A stretch of 64,000 bases of DNA, taken from positions 30,148,968 to 30,212,967 of the forward strand of contig OZ038509.1 of assembly GCA_964036315.1 (NCBI GenBank), given 5' to 3'. The notes below the pieces were generated by a model. It saw only the letters and a list, made by a program, of their open reading frames with translations, was not told the origin of the DNA and ran no database searches. Source of the DNA: Acanthosepion esculentum. Lineage: Eukaryota > Mollusca > Cephalopoda > Sepiida > Sepiidae. Each line of letters starts with the position of its first letter. The first letter of the stretch is position 1. The translations under genes and the position numbers were made by a program. This document shows positions 12,442-24,163 of the stretch, in pieces.

Positions 12442-13869
12442 TTGAAAATGTTACAATCAAATGGAATTATAGCAGATTTTGTTATGTTTCAATTGAAAAT
12501 GTTAAAATCAAATGGAATTATAGCAGATTTTGTTATGTTTCAATTGAAAATTTTAAAATCAAATGAAATTATAGCAGATTTTGTTATGTTACAATTGAAA
12601 ATGTTAAAATCAAATGGAATTATAGCAGATTTTGTTATTTTTCAATTGAAAATGTTAAGATCAAATGTAATTATAGCAGATTTTGTTATGTTTCAATTGA
12701 AAATGTTACAATCAAATGGAATTATAGCAGATTTTGTTATGTTTCAATTGAAAATGTTAAAATCAAATGGAATTATAGCACATTTTGTTATGTTTCAATT
12801 GAAAATGTTAAAATCAAATGGAATTATAGCAGATTTTGTTATGTCTCAATTGAAAACGTTACAATCAAATGGAATTATAGCAGATTTTGTTATGTTTCAA
12901 TTGAAAATATTAAAATCAAATGTAATTATAGCAGATTTTGTTATGTTTCAATTGAAAATGTTAAAATCAAATGGAATTATAGCAGATTTTGTTATGTTTC
13001 AATTGAAAATGTTACAATCAAATGGAATTATAGCAGATTTTGTTATGTTTCAATTGAAAATGTTTAAATCAAATGTAATTATAGCAGATTTTGTTGTTTC
13101 AATTGAAAATGTTACAATCAAATGGAATTATATCAGATTTTGTTATGTTTCAATTGAAAATGTTAAAATCAAATGTAATTATAGCAGATTTTTTTATGTT
13201 TCAATTGAAAATGTTACAATCAAATGGAATTATAGCAGATTTTGTTATTTTTCAATTGAAAATGTTACAATCAAATGTAATTATAGCAGATTTTGTTATG
13301 TTTCAATTGAAAATCTTACAATCCAATGGAATTATAGCAGATTTTGTTATGTTTCAATTGAAAATGTTAAAATCAAATGTAATTATAGCAGATTTTGTTA
13401 TGTTTCAATTGAAAATGTTAAAATCAAATGTAATTATAGCAGATTTTGTTATGTTTCAATTGAAAATGTTACAATCAAATGGAATTATAGCAGATTTTGT
13501 TATGTTTCAATTGAAAATGTTAAAATCAAATGTAATTATGGCAGATTTTGTTATGTTTCAATTGAAAATGTTAAAATCAAATGGAATTATAGCATATTTT
13601 GTTATGTTTCAATTGAAAATGTTAAAATCAAATGTAATTATAGCAGATTTTGTTATGTTTCAATTGAAAATGTTACAATCAAATGGAATTATAGCAGATT
13701 TTGTTATGTTTCAATTGAAAATGTTAAAATCAAATGGAATTATAGCAGATTTTGTTATTTTCAATTGAAAATGTTACAATCAAATGGAATTATAGCAGAT
13801 TTTGTTATTTTTCAATTGAAAATGTTACAATCAAATGGAATTATAGCAGATTTTGTTATTTTCAATTGA
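12442..13869 (+). other. Longest open frame (475 codons); judged non-coding
   Basis: This is the longest ORF in the window, and it is purely satellite. It starts in one frame of the monomer, with a 17-residue repeat containing SNGIIADFV. At a 49-bp monomer near 13,090 it slides into the second open frame, with a 17-residue repeat containing KWNYSRFCYV. It then slides back through a 50-bp junction near 13,760 and ends at the next 50-bp junction. The same DNA is open in both frames, codon positions vary alike, and the reading frame depends only on monomer length. No domain, signal or initiation context is present. I do not regard it as a gene. Confidence 0.9.
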
Positions 13870-14127
13870 AAATGTTAAAATCAAATGGAATTATAGCAGA
13901 TTTTGTTATGTTTCAATTGAAAATGTTAAAATCAAATGGAATTATAGCAGATTTTGTTATTTTCAATTGAAAATGTTACAATCAAATGGAATTATAGCAG
14001 CTTTTGTTATGTTTCAATTGAAAATGTTAAAATCAAATGGAATTATAGCAGATTTTGTTATTTTTCAATTGAAAATGTTAAAATCAAATGAAATTATAGC
14101 AGATTTTGTTATGTTACAATTGAAAAT

Positions 14128-14490
14128 GTTAAAATCAAATGGAATTATAGCAGATTTTGTTATTTTTCAATTGAAAATGTTAAAATCAAATGTAATTATA
14201 GCAGATTTTGTTATGTTTCAATTTAAAATGTTAAAATCAAATGGAATTATAGCAGATTTTGTTATTTTTCAATTGAAAATGTTAAAATCAAATGGAATTA
14301 TAGCAGATTTTTTATGTTTCAATTGAAAATGTTACCATCAAATGGAGTTATAGGAGATTTTGTTATGTTTCAATTGAAAATGTTACAATCAAATGGAATT
14401 ATAGCAGATTTTGTTATGTTTCAATTGAAAATGTTAAAATCAAATGGAATTATAGCAGATTTTGTTATGTTTCAATTGAAAATGTTAAAA
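14128..14490 (+). repeat. 560-bp-offset duplicated block, first copy
   Basis: Contains, in order, the TTTCAATTTAAAATG core variant (about 14,220), a 50-bp monomer with GCAGATTTTTTATG (about 14,305) and a monomer with ACCATCAAATGGAGTTATAGG (about 14,333). The same ordered trio also occurs near 9,137-9,260 and 10,561-10,690, so this is a mobile segment of the array in at least four copies. A related monomer at 4,745-4,800 has the first and last features but keeps GGAATT. Confidence 0.8.
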
Positions 14491-14687
14491 TCAAATGTAA
14501 TTATAGCAGATTTTGTTATGTTTCAATTGAAAATGTTAAAATCAAATGTAATTATAGCAGATTTTGTTATGTTTCAATTTAAAATGTTAAAATCAAATGT
14601 AATTATAGCAGATTTTGTTATGTTTAAATTGAAAATGTTAAAATCAAATGGGATTATAGCAGATTTTGTTATGTTTCAATTGAAAAT

Positions 14688-15050
14688 GTTACAATCAAAT
14701 GGAATTATAGCAGATTTTGTTATTTTTCAATTGAAAATGTTAAAATCAAATGTAATTATAGCAGATTTTGTTATGTTTCAATTTAAAATGTTAAAATCAA
14801 ATGGAATTATAGCAGATTTTGTTATTTTTCAATTGAAAATGTTAAAATCAAATGGAATTATAGCAGATTTTTTATGTTTCAATTGAAAATGTTACCATCA
14901 AATGGAGTTATAGGAGATTTTGTTATGTTTCAATTGAAAATGTTACAATCAAATGGAATTATAGCAGATTTTGTTATGTTTCAATTGAAAATGTTAAAAT
15001 CAAATGGAATTATAGCAGATTTTGTTATGTTTCAATTGAAAATGTTACAA
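14688..15050 (+). repeat. 560-bp-offset duplicated block, second copy
   Basis: Repeats the trio of private variants described for 14,128-14,490. The copies part company near 14,492/15,052, where the first has TTAAAATC and the second TTACAATC. Confidence 0.8.
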
Positions 15051-16558
15051 TCAAATGTAATTATAGCAGATTTTGTTATGTTTCAATTGAAAATGTTAAA
15101 ATCAAATGGAATTATAGCAGATTTTGTTATGTTTCAATTGAAAATGTTACAATCAAATGTAATTATAGCAGATTTTGTTATGTTTCAATTGAAAATGTTA
15201 AAATCAAATGTAATTATAGCAGATTTTGTTATGTTTCAATTGAAAATGTTACAATCCAATGGAATTATAGCAGATTTTGTTATGTTTCAATTTAAAATGT
15301 TAAAATCAAATGTAATTATAGCAGATTTTGTTATGTTTAAATTGAAAATGTTAAAATCAAATGGGATTATAGCAGATTTTGTTATTTTTCAATTGAAAAT
15401 GTTAAAATCAAATGGAATTATAGCAGATTTTGTTATTTTTCAATTGAAAATGTTAAAATCAAATGGAATTATAGCAGATTTTGTTATTTTTCAATTGAAA
15501 ATGTTAAAATCAAATGTAATTATAGCAGATTTTGTTATGTTTCAATTGAAAATGTTACAATCAAATGGAATTATAGCAGATTTTGTTATGTTTCAATTGA
15601 AAATGTTAAAATCAACTGTAATTATAGCAGATTTTTTTATGTTTCAATTGAAAATGTTACAATAAAATGAATTATAGCAGATTTTGTTATGTTTCAATTG
15701 AAAATGTTAAAATCAAATTGAATTATAGCAGATTTTGTTATGTTTCAATTGAAAATGTTACAATCAAATGGAATTATAGCAGATTTTGTTATTTTTCAAT
15801 TGAAAATGTTAAAATCAAATGGAATTATAGCAGATTTTGTTATGTTTCAATTGAAAATGTTAAAATCAAATGGAATTATAGCAGATTTTGTTATTTTCAA
15901 TTGAAAATGTTAAAATCAAATGTAATTATAGCAGATTTTGTTATGTTTCAATTGAAAATGTTACAATCAAATGGAATTATAGCAGATTTTGTTGTTTCAA
16001 TTGAAAATGTTACAATCAAATGTAATTATAGCAGATTTTGTTATGTTTCAATTGAAAATGTTACAATCAAATGTAATTATAGCAGATTTTGTTATGTTTC
16101 AATTGAAAATGTTACAATCAAATGGAATTATAGCAGATTTTGTTATGTTTCAATTGAAAATGTTAAAATCAACTGTAATCATAGCAGATTTTTTTTATGT
16201 TTCAATTGAAAATGTTACAATAAAATGAATTATAGCAGATTTTGTTATGTTTCAATTGAAAATGTTAAAATCAAATGGAATTATAGCAGATTTTGTTATT
16301 TTCAATTGAAAATGTTAAAATCAAATGGAATTATAGCAGATTTTATTATTTTCTATTGAAAATGTTAAAATCAAATGGAATTATAGCAGATTTTGTTATG
16401 TTTCAATTGAAAATGTTAAAATCAAATGGAATTATAGCAGATTTTGTTATGTTTCAAATGAAAATGTTAAAATCAAATGGAATTATAGCAGATTTTGTTA
16501 TGTTTCAATTGAAAATGTTACAATCAAATGGAATTATAGCAGATTTTGTTATTTTCAA

Positions 16559-16911
16559 TTGAAAATGTTAAAATCAAATGGAATTATAGCAGATTTTGTT
16601 AAGTTTCAATTGAAAATGTTAAAATCAAATGGAATTATAGCAAATTTTGTTGTTTCAATTGAAAATGTTACAATCAAATGGAATTATAGCAGATTTTGTT
16701 ATTTTCAATTGAAAATGTTAAAATCAAATGGAATTATGGCAGATTTTGTTATGTTTCAATTGAAAATGTTAAAATCAAATGGAATTATAGCAGATTTTGT
16801 TATGTTTCAATTGAAAATGTTAAAATCAAATGTAATTATAGCAGATTTTGTTATGTTTCAATTGAAAATGTTACAATCAAATGGAATTATAGCAGATTTT
16901 GTTATTTTCAA
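16559..16911 (+). repeat. 353-bp tandem duplication, first copy
   Basis: Seven monomers with one 49-bp and two 50-bp junctions (7 x 51 minus 4 = 353). Private variants are TTAAGTTTC (near 16,600), AGCAAATTTTG (near 16,640) and ATGGCAG (near 16,737). All recur 353 bp later. Confidence 0.88.
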
Positions 16912-17264
16912 TTGAAAATGTTAAAATCAAATGGAATTATAGCAGATTTTGTTAAGTTTCAATTGAAAATGTTAAAATCAAATGGAATTATAGCAAATTT
17001 TGTTGTTTCAATTGAAAATGTTACAATCAAATGGAATTATAGCAGATTTTGTTATTTTCAATTGAAAATGTTAAAATCAAATGGAATTATGGCAGATTTT
17101 GTTATGTTTCAATTGAAAATGTTAAAATCAAATGGAATTATAGCAGATTTTGTTATGTTTCAATTGAAAATGTTAAAATCAAATGGAATTATAGCAGATT
17201 TTGTTATGTTTCAATTGAAAATGTTACAATCAAATGGAATTATAGCAGATTTTGTTATTTTTCA
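16912..17264 (+). repeat. 353-bp tandem duplication, second copy
   Basis: Same seven-monomer string as 16,559-16,911. The one difference I noticed is T at 16833 versus G at 17186 (the common position-29 allele), which could be a new mutation or a conversion. Confidence 0.88.
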
Positions 17265-17940
17265 ATTGAAAATGTTAAAATCAAATGTAATTATAGCAGA
17301 TTTTGTTATGTTTCAATTGAAAATGTTAAAATCAAATGGAATTATAGCAGATTTTGTTATTTTTCAATTGAAAATGTTAAAATCAAATGTAATTATAGCA
17401 GATTCTGTTATGTTTCAATTGAAAATGTTACAATCAAATGGAATTATAGCAGATTTTGTTATGTTTCAATTGAAAATGTTAAAATCAACTGTAATTATAG
17501 CAGATTTTTTTATGTTTCAATTGAAAATGTTACAATAAAATGAATTATAGCAGATTTTGTTATGTTTCAATTGAAAATGTTAAAATCAAATGGAATTATA
17601 GCAGATTTTGTTATGTTTCAATTGAAAATGTTACAATCAAATGGAATTATAGCAGATTTTGTTATTTTTCAATTGAAAATGTTAAAATCAAATGGAATTA
17701 TAGCAGATTTTGTTATGTTTCAATTGAAAATGTTAAAATCAAATGGAACTATAGCAGATTTTGTTATTTTCAATTGAAAATTTTTAAATCAAATGGAATT
17801 ATAGCAGATTTTGTTATGTTTCAATTGAAAATGTTAAAATCAAATGGAACTATAGCAGATTTTGTTATGTTTGAATTGAAAATGTTAAAATCAAATGTAA
17901 TTATAGCAGATTTTGTTAGTTTTCAATTTAAAATGTTAAA

Positions 17941-19712
17941 ATCAAATTGAATTAAAGCAGATTTTCTTCTTTTTCCATTGAAAATTTTAAAATCAAATGA
18001 AATTATAGCACATTTTGTTATTTTTCATTTGGAAATGTTAAAATCAAATGGAATTATAGCAGATTTTGTTATTTTTCAATTGAAAATGTTAAAATCAAAT
18101 GGAATTATAGCAGATTTTGTTATGTTTCAATTGAAATTGTTACAATCAAATGTAATTATAGCAGATTTTGTTATGTTTCAATTGAAAATGTTAAAATCAA
18201 ATGGAATTATAACAGATTTTGTTATGTTTCAATTGAAAATGTTACAATCAAATGGAATTATAGCAGATTTTGTTATTTTCAATTGAAAATTTTTAAATCA
18301 AATGGAATTATAGCAGATTTTGTTATGTTTCAATTGAAAATATTAAAATAAAATGGAATTATAGCAGATTTTGTTATGTTTCAATTGAAAATGTTAAAAT
18401 CAAATGTAATTATAGCAGATTTTGTTAGTTTTCAATTTAAAATGTTAAAATCAAATTGAATTATAGCAGATTTTCTTCTTTTTCCATTGAAAATTTAAAA
18501 ATCAAATGAAATTATAGCACATTTTGTTATTTTTTATTTGGAAATGTTAAAATCAAATGGAATTATAGCAGATTTTGATATTTTTCATTTGGAAATGATA
18601 AAATCAAAGAGAATTATAGCAGATTTTGTGTTTTTTCAATTGAAAAATTGTAAATCAAATGAAATTATACCAGATTTTGTTATTTTTCATTTGAAAATGT
18701 TAAAATCAAATGTTATCATAGCAGATTTTATTATTTTTTAATTGAAAATGTTAAAATAAATTGGAATTATAGCAGATTTTGTTATGTTTCAATTGAAAAT
18801 TTTAAAATCAAATGGAATTATAGCAGGTTTTGTTATTTTTCATTGAAAATGTTAAAATCAAATGCAATTGTAGCAGATCTTTTTATTTTACCATTGAAAA
18901 TGTTGGATTAAAATGGAATTAATGATGATTTTGTTATTTTTCAATTGAAAATGGTAAAATCAAATGGAATTGTAGCAAATTTTGTTATTTTTCAATTGAA
19001 AATGTTAAAATCAAAGGGAATTGTAGAAAAGTTTTGTTATTTTTCAATTGAAAATGTTGAAATCGAAGGGAATTAATGATGATTTTGTTATTTTTCTATT
19101 GAAATTGTTAAAATCAAATGGAATTAGAGAAGATTCTATTATTTTTCAATTGAAAATGTTAATATAAAATGGAATTATAGCAGATTTTGATATTCTTCAA
19201 TAGAAAATATTAATATCAAATAAAATTATAGCAGATTTTGTTGTTTTTCAATTGAAAATGTTAAAATCAAACAGTATATATAATAGATTTTGTTATTTTT
19301 CAATTGAGAATATCAAAATCAAATGGAATTATAGCAGATTTTGTAATTTTTCAATTGAAAATGTTGAAATCAAATGGAATTATAGCATATTTTGTTATTT
19401 TTCAATTGGAAATGTATAAATAAATGGAATTAATGCTCATTTTCTTATTCTTCAATTGGAAATATTGAAATAAAATGAAATTATAGCAGATGTTGTTATT
19501 TTTCAGTTGAAAATGTTAAAATCAAATGGAATTATAGCAGATTTTCTTATTCTTCAATTGAAAATGGTAAAATCAAATGGAATTATTCCAGATTTTGAGA
19601 TTTTTCCATTGAAAATGTTAAAATCACATGGAATTTATGCTGATTTGGGTATTTTTCAATTGAAAAATTTAAAATCAAATGGATTTATAGTCGATTTTGT
19701 TATTTTCAATTG
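17941..19712 (+). repeat. Zone C: island of strongly diverged monomers
   Basis: Periodicity of about 50 bp remains, but monomers differ from consensus at many sites. Examples are a TTTTCTTCTTTTTCCATTG tract (near 17,960 and 18,468), CATTTGGAAATG instead of CAATTGAAAATG (near 18,025, 18,535, 18,587), AATTAATGATG (near 18,918 and 19,071), GTAGCAGATC (near 18,870), CAGTATATATAATAG (near 19,270) and AATTAATGCTCATTTTC (near 19,428). The 1-bp and larger indels are more frequent than elsewhere. The exact CAATTG core is kept in only about half of these monomers. Diverged monomers of this sort are usually found at array edges; here they lie inside. From about 19,713 the sequence returns abruptly to consensus monomers. 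Confidence 0.88.
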
Positions 19713-22700
19713 AAAATGTTAAAATCAAATGAAATTATAGCAGATTTTGTTATGTTTCAATTGAAAATGTTAAAATCAAATGGAATTATAGCAGATTTTG
19801 TTATTTTCAATTGAAAATGTTAAAATCAAATGGAATTATAGCAGATTTTATTATTTTCAATTGAAAATGTTAAAATCAAATGGAATTATAGCAGATTTTG
19901 TTATGTTTCAATTGAAAATGTTAAAATCAAATGGAATTATAGCAGATTTTGTTATGTTTCAATTGAAAATGTTAAAATCAAATGGAATTATAGCAGATTT
20001 TGTTATGTTTCAATTGAAAATGTTACAATCAAATGGAATTATAGCAGATTTTGTTATTTTCAATTGAAAATGTTAAAATCAAATGGAATTATAGCAGATT
20101 TTGTTATGTTTCAATTGAAAATGTTAAAATCAAATGGAATTATAGCAGATTTTGTTATGTTTCAATTGAAAATGTTAAAATCAAATGGAATTATAGCAGA
20201 TTTTGTTATGTTTCAATTGTAAATGTTAAAATCAAATGGAATTATAGCAGATTTTGTTATTTTCAATTGAAAATGTTAAAATCAAATGGAATTATAGCAG
20301 ATTTTGTTATGTTTCAATTGAAAATGTTACAATCAAATGGAATTATAGGAGATTTTGTTATGTTTCAATAGAAAATGTTAAAATCAAATGGAATTATAGC
20401 ACATTTTGTTATTTTTCAATTGAAAATGTTAAAATCAAATGTAATTATAGCAGATTTTGTTATGTTTCAATTGAAAATGTTACAATCAAATGGAATTATA
20501 GGAGATTTTGTTATGTTTCAATTGAAAATGTTAAAATCAAATGGAATTATAGCAGATTTTGTTATGTTTCAATTGAAAATGTTACAATCAAATGGAATTA
20601 TAGCAGATTTTGTTATTTTCAATTGAAAATGTTACAATCAAATGGAATTATAGCAGATTTTGTTATTTTCAATTGAAAATGTTACAATCAAATGGAATTA
20701 TAGCAGATTTTGTTATTTTCAATTGAAAATTTTTAAATCAAATGTAATTATAGCAGATTTTGTTATGTTTCAATTGAAAATGTTACAATCAAATGGAATT
20801 ATAGCAGATTTTGTTATGTTTCAATTGAAAATGTTACAATCAAATGGAATTATAGCAGATTTTGTTATTTTCAATTGAAAATGTTTAAATCAAATGGAAT
20901 TATAGCAGATTTTGTTATGTTTCAATTGAAAATGTTAAAATCAAATGGAATTATAGCAGATTTTGTTATGTTTCAATTGAAAATGTTAAAATCAAATGGA
21001 ATTATAGCAGATTTTGTTATGTTTCAATTGAAAATGTTAAAATCAAATGGAATTATAGCAGATTTTGTTATGTTTCAATTGAAAATGTTAAAATCAAATG
21101 GTATTATAGGAGATTTTGTTATGTTTCAATTGAAAATGTTAAAATCAAATGGAATTATAGCAGATTTTGTTATGTTTCAATTGAAAATGTTAAAATCAAA
21201 TGGAATTATAACAGATTTTGTTATGTTTCAATTGAAAATGTTACAATCAAATGGAATTATAGCAGATTTTGTTATTTTCAATTGAAAATGTTAAAATCAA
21301 ATGGAATTATAGCAGATTTTGTTGTTTCAATTGAAAATGTTAAAATCAAATGGAATTATAGCAGATTTTGTTATTTTCAATTGAAAATGTTAAAATCAAA
21401 TGGAATTATAGCAGATTTTGTTATTTTCAATTGAAAATGTTAAAATCAAATGGAATTATAGCAGATTTTGTTATGTTTCAATTGAAAATGTTAAAATCAA
21501 ATGGAATTATAGCTGATTTTGTTATGTTTCAATTGAAAATGTTAAAATCAAATGGAATTATAGCAGATTTTGTTATGTTTCAATTGAAAATGTTACAATC
21601 AAATGGAATTATAGCAGATTTTGTTATTTTCAATTGAAAATGTTAAAATCAAATGGAATTATAGGAGATTTTGTTATGTTTCAATTGAAAATGTTACAAT
21701 CAAATGGAATTATAGCAGATTTTGTTATTTTCAATTGAAAATTTTTAAATCAAATGTAATTATAGCAGATTTTGTTATGTTTCAATTGAAAATGTTACAA
21801 TCAAATGGAATTATAGCAGATTTTGTTATGTTTCAATTGAAAATGTTAAAATCAAATGGAATTATAGCAGATTTTGTTATTTTCAATTGAAAATGTTTAA
21901 ATCAAATGGAATTATAGCAGATTTTGTTATGTTTCAATTGAAAATGTTAAAATCAAATGGAATTATAGCAGATTTTGTTATGTTTCAATTGAAAATGTTA
22001 AAATCAAATGGAATTATAGCAGATTTTGTTATGTTTCAATTGAAAATGCTAAAATCAAATGGAATTATATCAGATTTTGTTATGTTTCAATTGAAAATGT
22101 TAAAATCAAATGGAATTATAGGAGATTTTGTTATGTTTCAATTGAAAATGTTAAAATCAAATGGAATTATAGCAGATTTTGTTGTTTCAATTGAAAATGT
22201 TAAAATCAAATGGAATTATAACAGATTTTGTTATGTTTCAATTGAAAATGTTACAATCAAATGGAATTATAGCAGATTTTGTTATTTTCAATTGAAAATG
22301 TTAAAATCAAATGGAATTATAGCAGATTTTGTTGTTTCAATTGAAAATGTTAAAATCAAATTGAATTATAGCAGATTTTGTTATTTTCAATTGAAAATGT
22401 TAAAATCAAATGGAATTATAGCAGATTTTGTTATTTTCAATTGAAAATGTTAAAATCAAATGGAATTATAGCAGATTTTGTTATGTTTCAATTGAAAATG
22501 TTAAAATCAAATGGAATTATAGCAGATTTTGTTATGTTTCAATTGAAAATGTTAAAATCAAATGGAATTATAGCAGATTTTGTTATGTTTCAATTGAAAA
22601 TGTTACAATCAAATGGAATTATAGCAGATTTTGTTATTTTCAATTGAAAATGTTAAAATCAAATGGAATTATAGCAGATTTTGTTATGTTTCAATTGAAA

Positions 22701-24163
22701 ATGTTACAATCAAATGGAATTATAGGAGATTTTGTTATGTTTCAATTGAAAATGTTAAAATCAAATGGAATTATAGCAGATTTTGTTATGTTTCAATTGA
22801 AAATGTTACAATCAAATGGAATTATAGGAGATTTTGTTATGTTTCAATTGAAAATGTTACAATCAAATGGAATTATAGCAGATTTTGTTATTTTCAATTG
22901 AAAATGTTACAATCAAATGGAATTATAGCAGATTTTGTTATTTTCAATTGAAAATTTTTAAATCAAATGTAATTATAGCAGATTTTGTTATGTTTCAATT
23001 GAAAATGTTACAATCAAATGGAATTATAGCAGATTTTGTTATGTTTCAATTGAAAATGTTACAATCAAATGGAATTATAGCAGATTTTGTTATTTTCAAT
23101 TGAAAATTTTTCAATCAAATGGAATTATAGCAGATTTTGTTATGTTTCAATTGAAAATGTTAAAATCAAATGGAATTATAGCAGATTTTGTTATGTTTCA
23201 ATTGAAAATGTTAAAATCAAATGGAATTATAGCAGATTTTGTTATGTTTCAATTGAAAATGTTAAAATCAAATGGAATTATAGCAGATTTTGTTATGTTT
23301 CAATTGAAAATGTTAAAATCAAATGGAATTATAGGAGATTTTGTTATGTTTCAATTGAAAATGTTAAAATCAAATGGAATTATAGCAGATTTTGTTATGT
23401 TTCAATTGTAAATGTTAAAATCAAATGGAATTATAACAGATTTTGTTATGTTTCAATTGAAAATGTTACAATCAAATGGAATTATAGCAGATTTTGTTAT
23501 TTTCAATTGAAAATGTTAAAATCAAATGGAATTATAGCAGATTTTGTTATGTTTCAATTGAAAATGTTAAAATCAAATGGAATTATAGCAGATTTTGTTA
23601 TGTTTCAATTGAAAATGTTAAAATCAAATGGAATTATAGGAGATTTTGTTATGTTTCAATTGAAAATGTTAAAATCAAATGGAATTATAGCAGATTTTGT
23701 TATGTTTCAATTGAAAATGTTAAAATCAAATGGAATTATAACAGATTTTGTTACGTTTCAATTGAAAATGTTACAATCAAATGGAATTATAGCAGATTTT
23801 GTTATTTTCAATTGAAAATGTTAAAATCAAATGGAATTATAGCAGATTTTGTTGTTTCAATTGAAAATGTTAAAATCAAATGGAATTATAGCAGATTTTG
23901 TTATTTTCAATTGAAAATGTTAAAATCAAATGGAATTATAGCATATTTTGTTATTTTCAATTGAAAATGTTAAAATCAAATGGAATTATAGCAAATTTTG
24001 TTATGTTTCAATTGAAAATGTTAAAATCAAATGGAATTATAGCAGATTTTGTTATGTTTCAATTGAAAATGTTAAAATCAAATGGAATTATAGCAGATTT
24101 TGTTATGTTTCAATTGAAAATGTTACAATCAAATGGAATTATAGCAGATTTTGTTATTTTCAA
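19713..24163 (+). repeat. Zone D: homogenised monomers in an HOR of about 1 kb
   Basis: After the diverged island, monomers are again near consensus and TAGGAG alleles reappear from about 20,348. A unit of about 1,010 bp is visible: the string around 20,875-21,637 recurs at about 21,887-22,647. The unit is marked by AAAATTTTTAAATCAAATGT following a 50-bp junction (near 20,728, 21,740, 22,952) and by 49-bp TTGTTGTTTC junctions (near 21,322, 22,181, 22,333, 23,851). Several repeated strings are shared with zone F. Confidence 0.78.
22505..23408 (+). repeat. Block of about 900 bp also present 18,233 bp downstream (copy 1)
   Basis: Corresponds to 40,738-41,641 at one constant offset. It includes AAAATTTTTAAATCAAATGT (near 22,952) and AAAATTTTTCAATC (near 23,105). 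I found no mismatch in the parts compared, but did not align every base. The left limit is an A/C difference at position 19 of one monomer. The right limit is CAATTGTAAATG here versus CAATTGAAAATG there. Confidence 0.75.

Larger units (their letters stand above)
4741..17940 (+). repeat. Zone B: long 51-bp runs rich in the AAATGTAATT variant
   Basis: This zone differs from its neighbours in three ways. Runs of 51-bp monomers are longer, because 50-bp junctions are rarer. The position-29 T allele (AAATGTAATT) is frequent. TAGGAG monomers are rare after 5 kb and disappear after about 15 kb. Because long 51-bp runs keep two frames open, the longest spurious ORFs of the window fall here (475, 401 and 344 codons). 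It contains local duplications of 1,424, 560 and 353 bp, plus a block at about 4,760-5,560 that recurs at about 10,655-11,457 (offset 5,897). That block includes the 52-bp monomer with AAAAACCAAATG at about 5,488 and 11,385. Confidence 0.8.

Noticed and set aside
12870..13120. E-box transcription-factor enhancer based on CAATTG
   Set aside because: CANNTG is short and its presence in nearly every monomer follows from repetition. No gene nearby could be regulated.
17941..19712. Diverged island as an inserted transposon or a gene remnant
   Set aside because: The period of about 50 bp and satellite landmarks persist through it. No terminal repeats, target-site duplication or coding domain is visible. 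It is diverged satellite.
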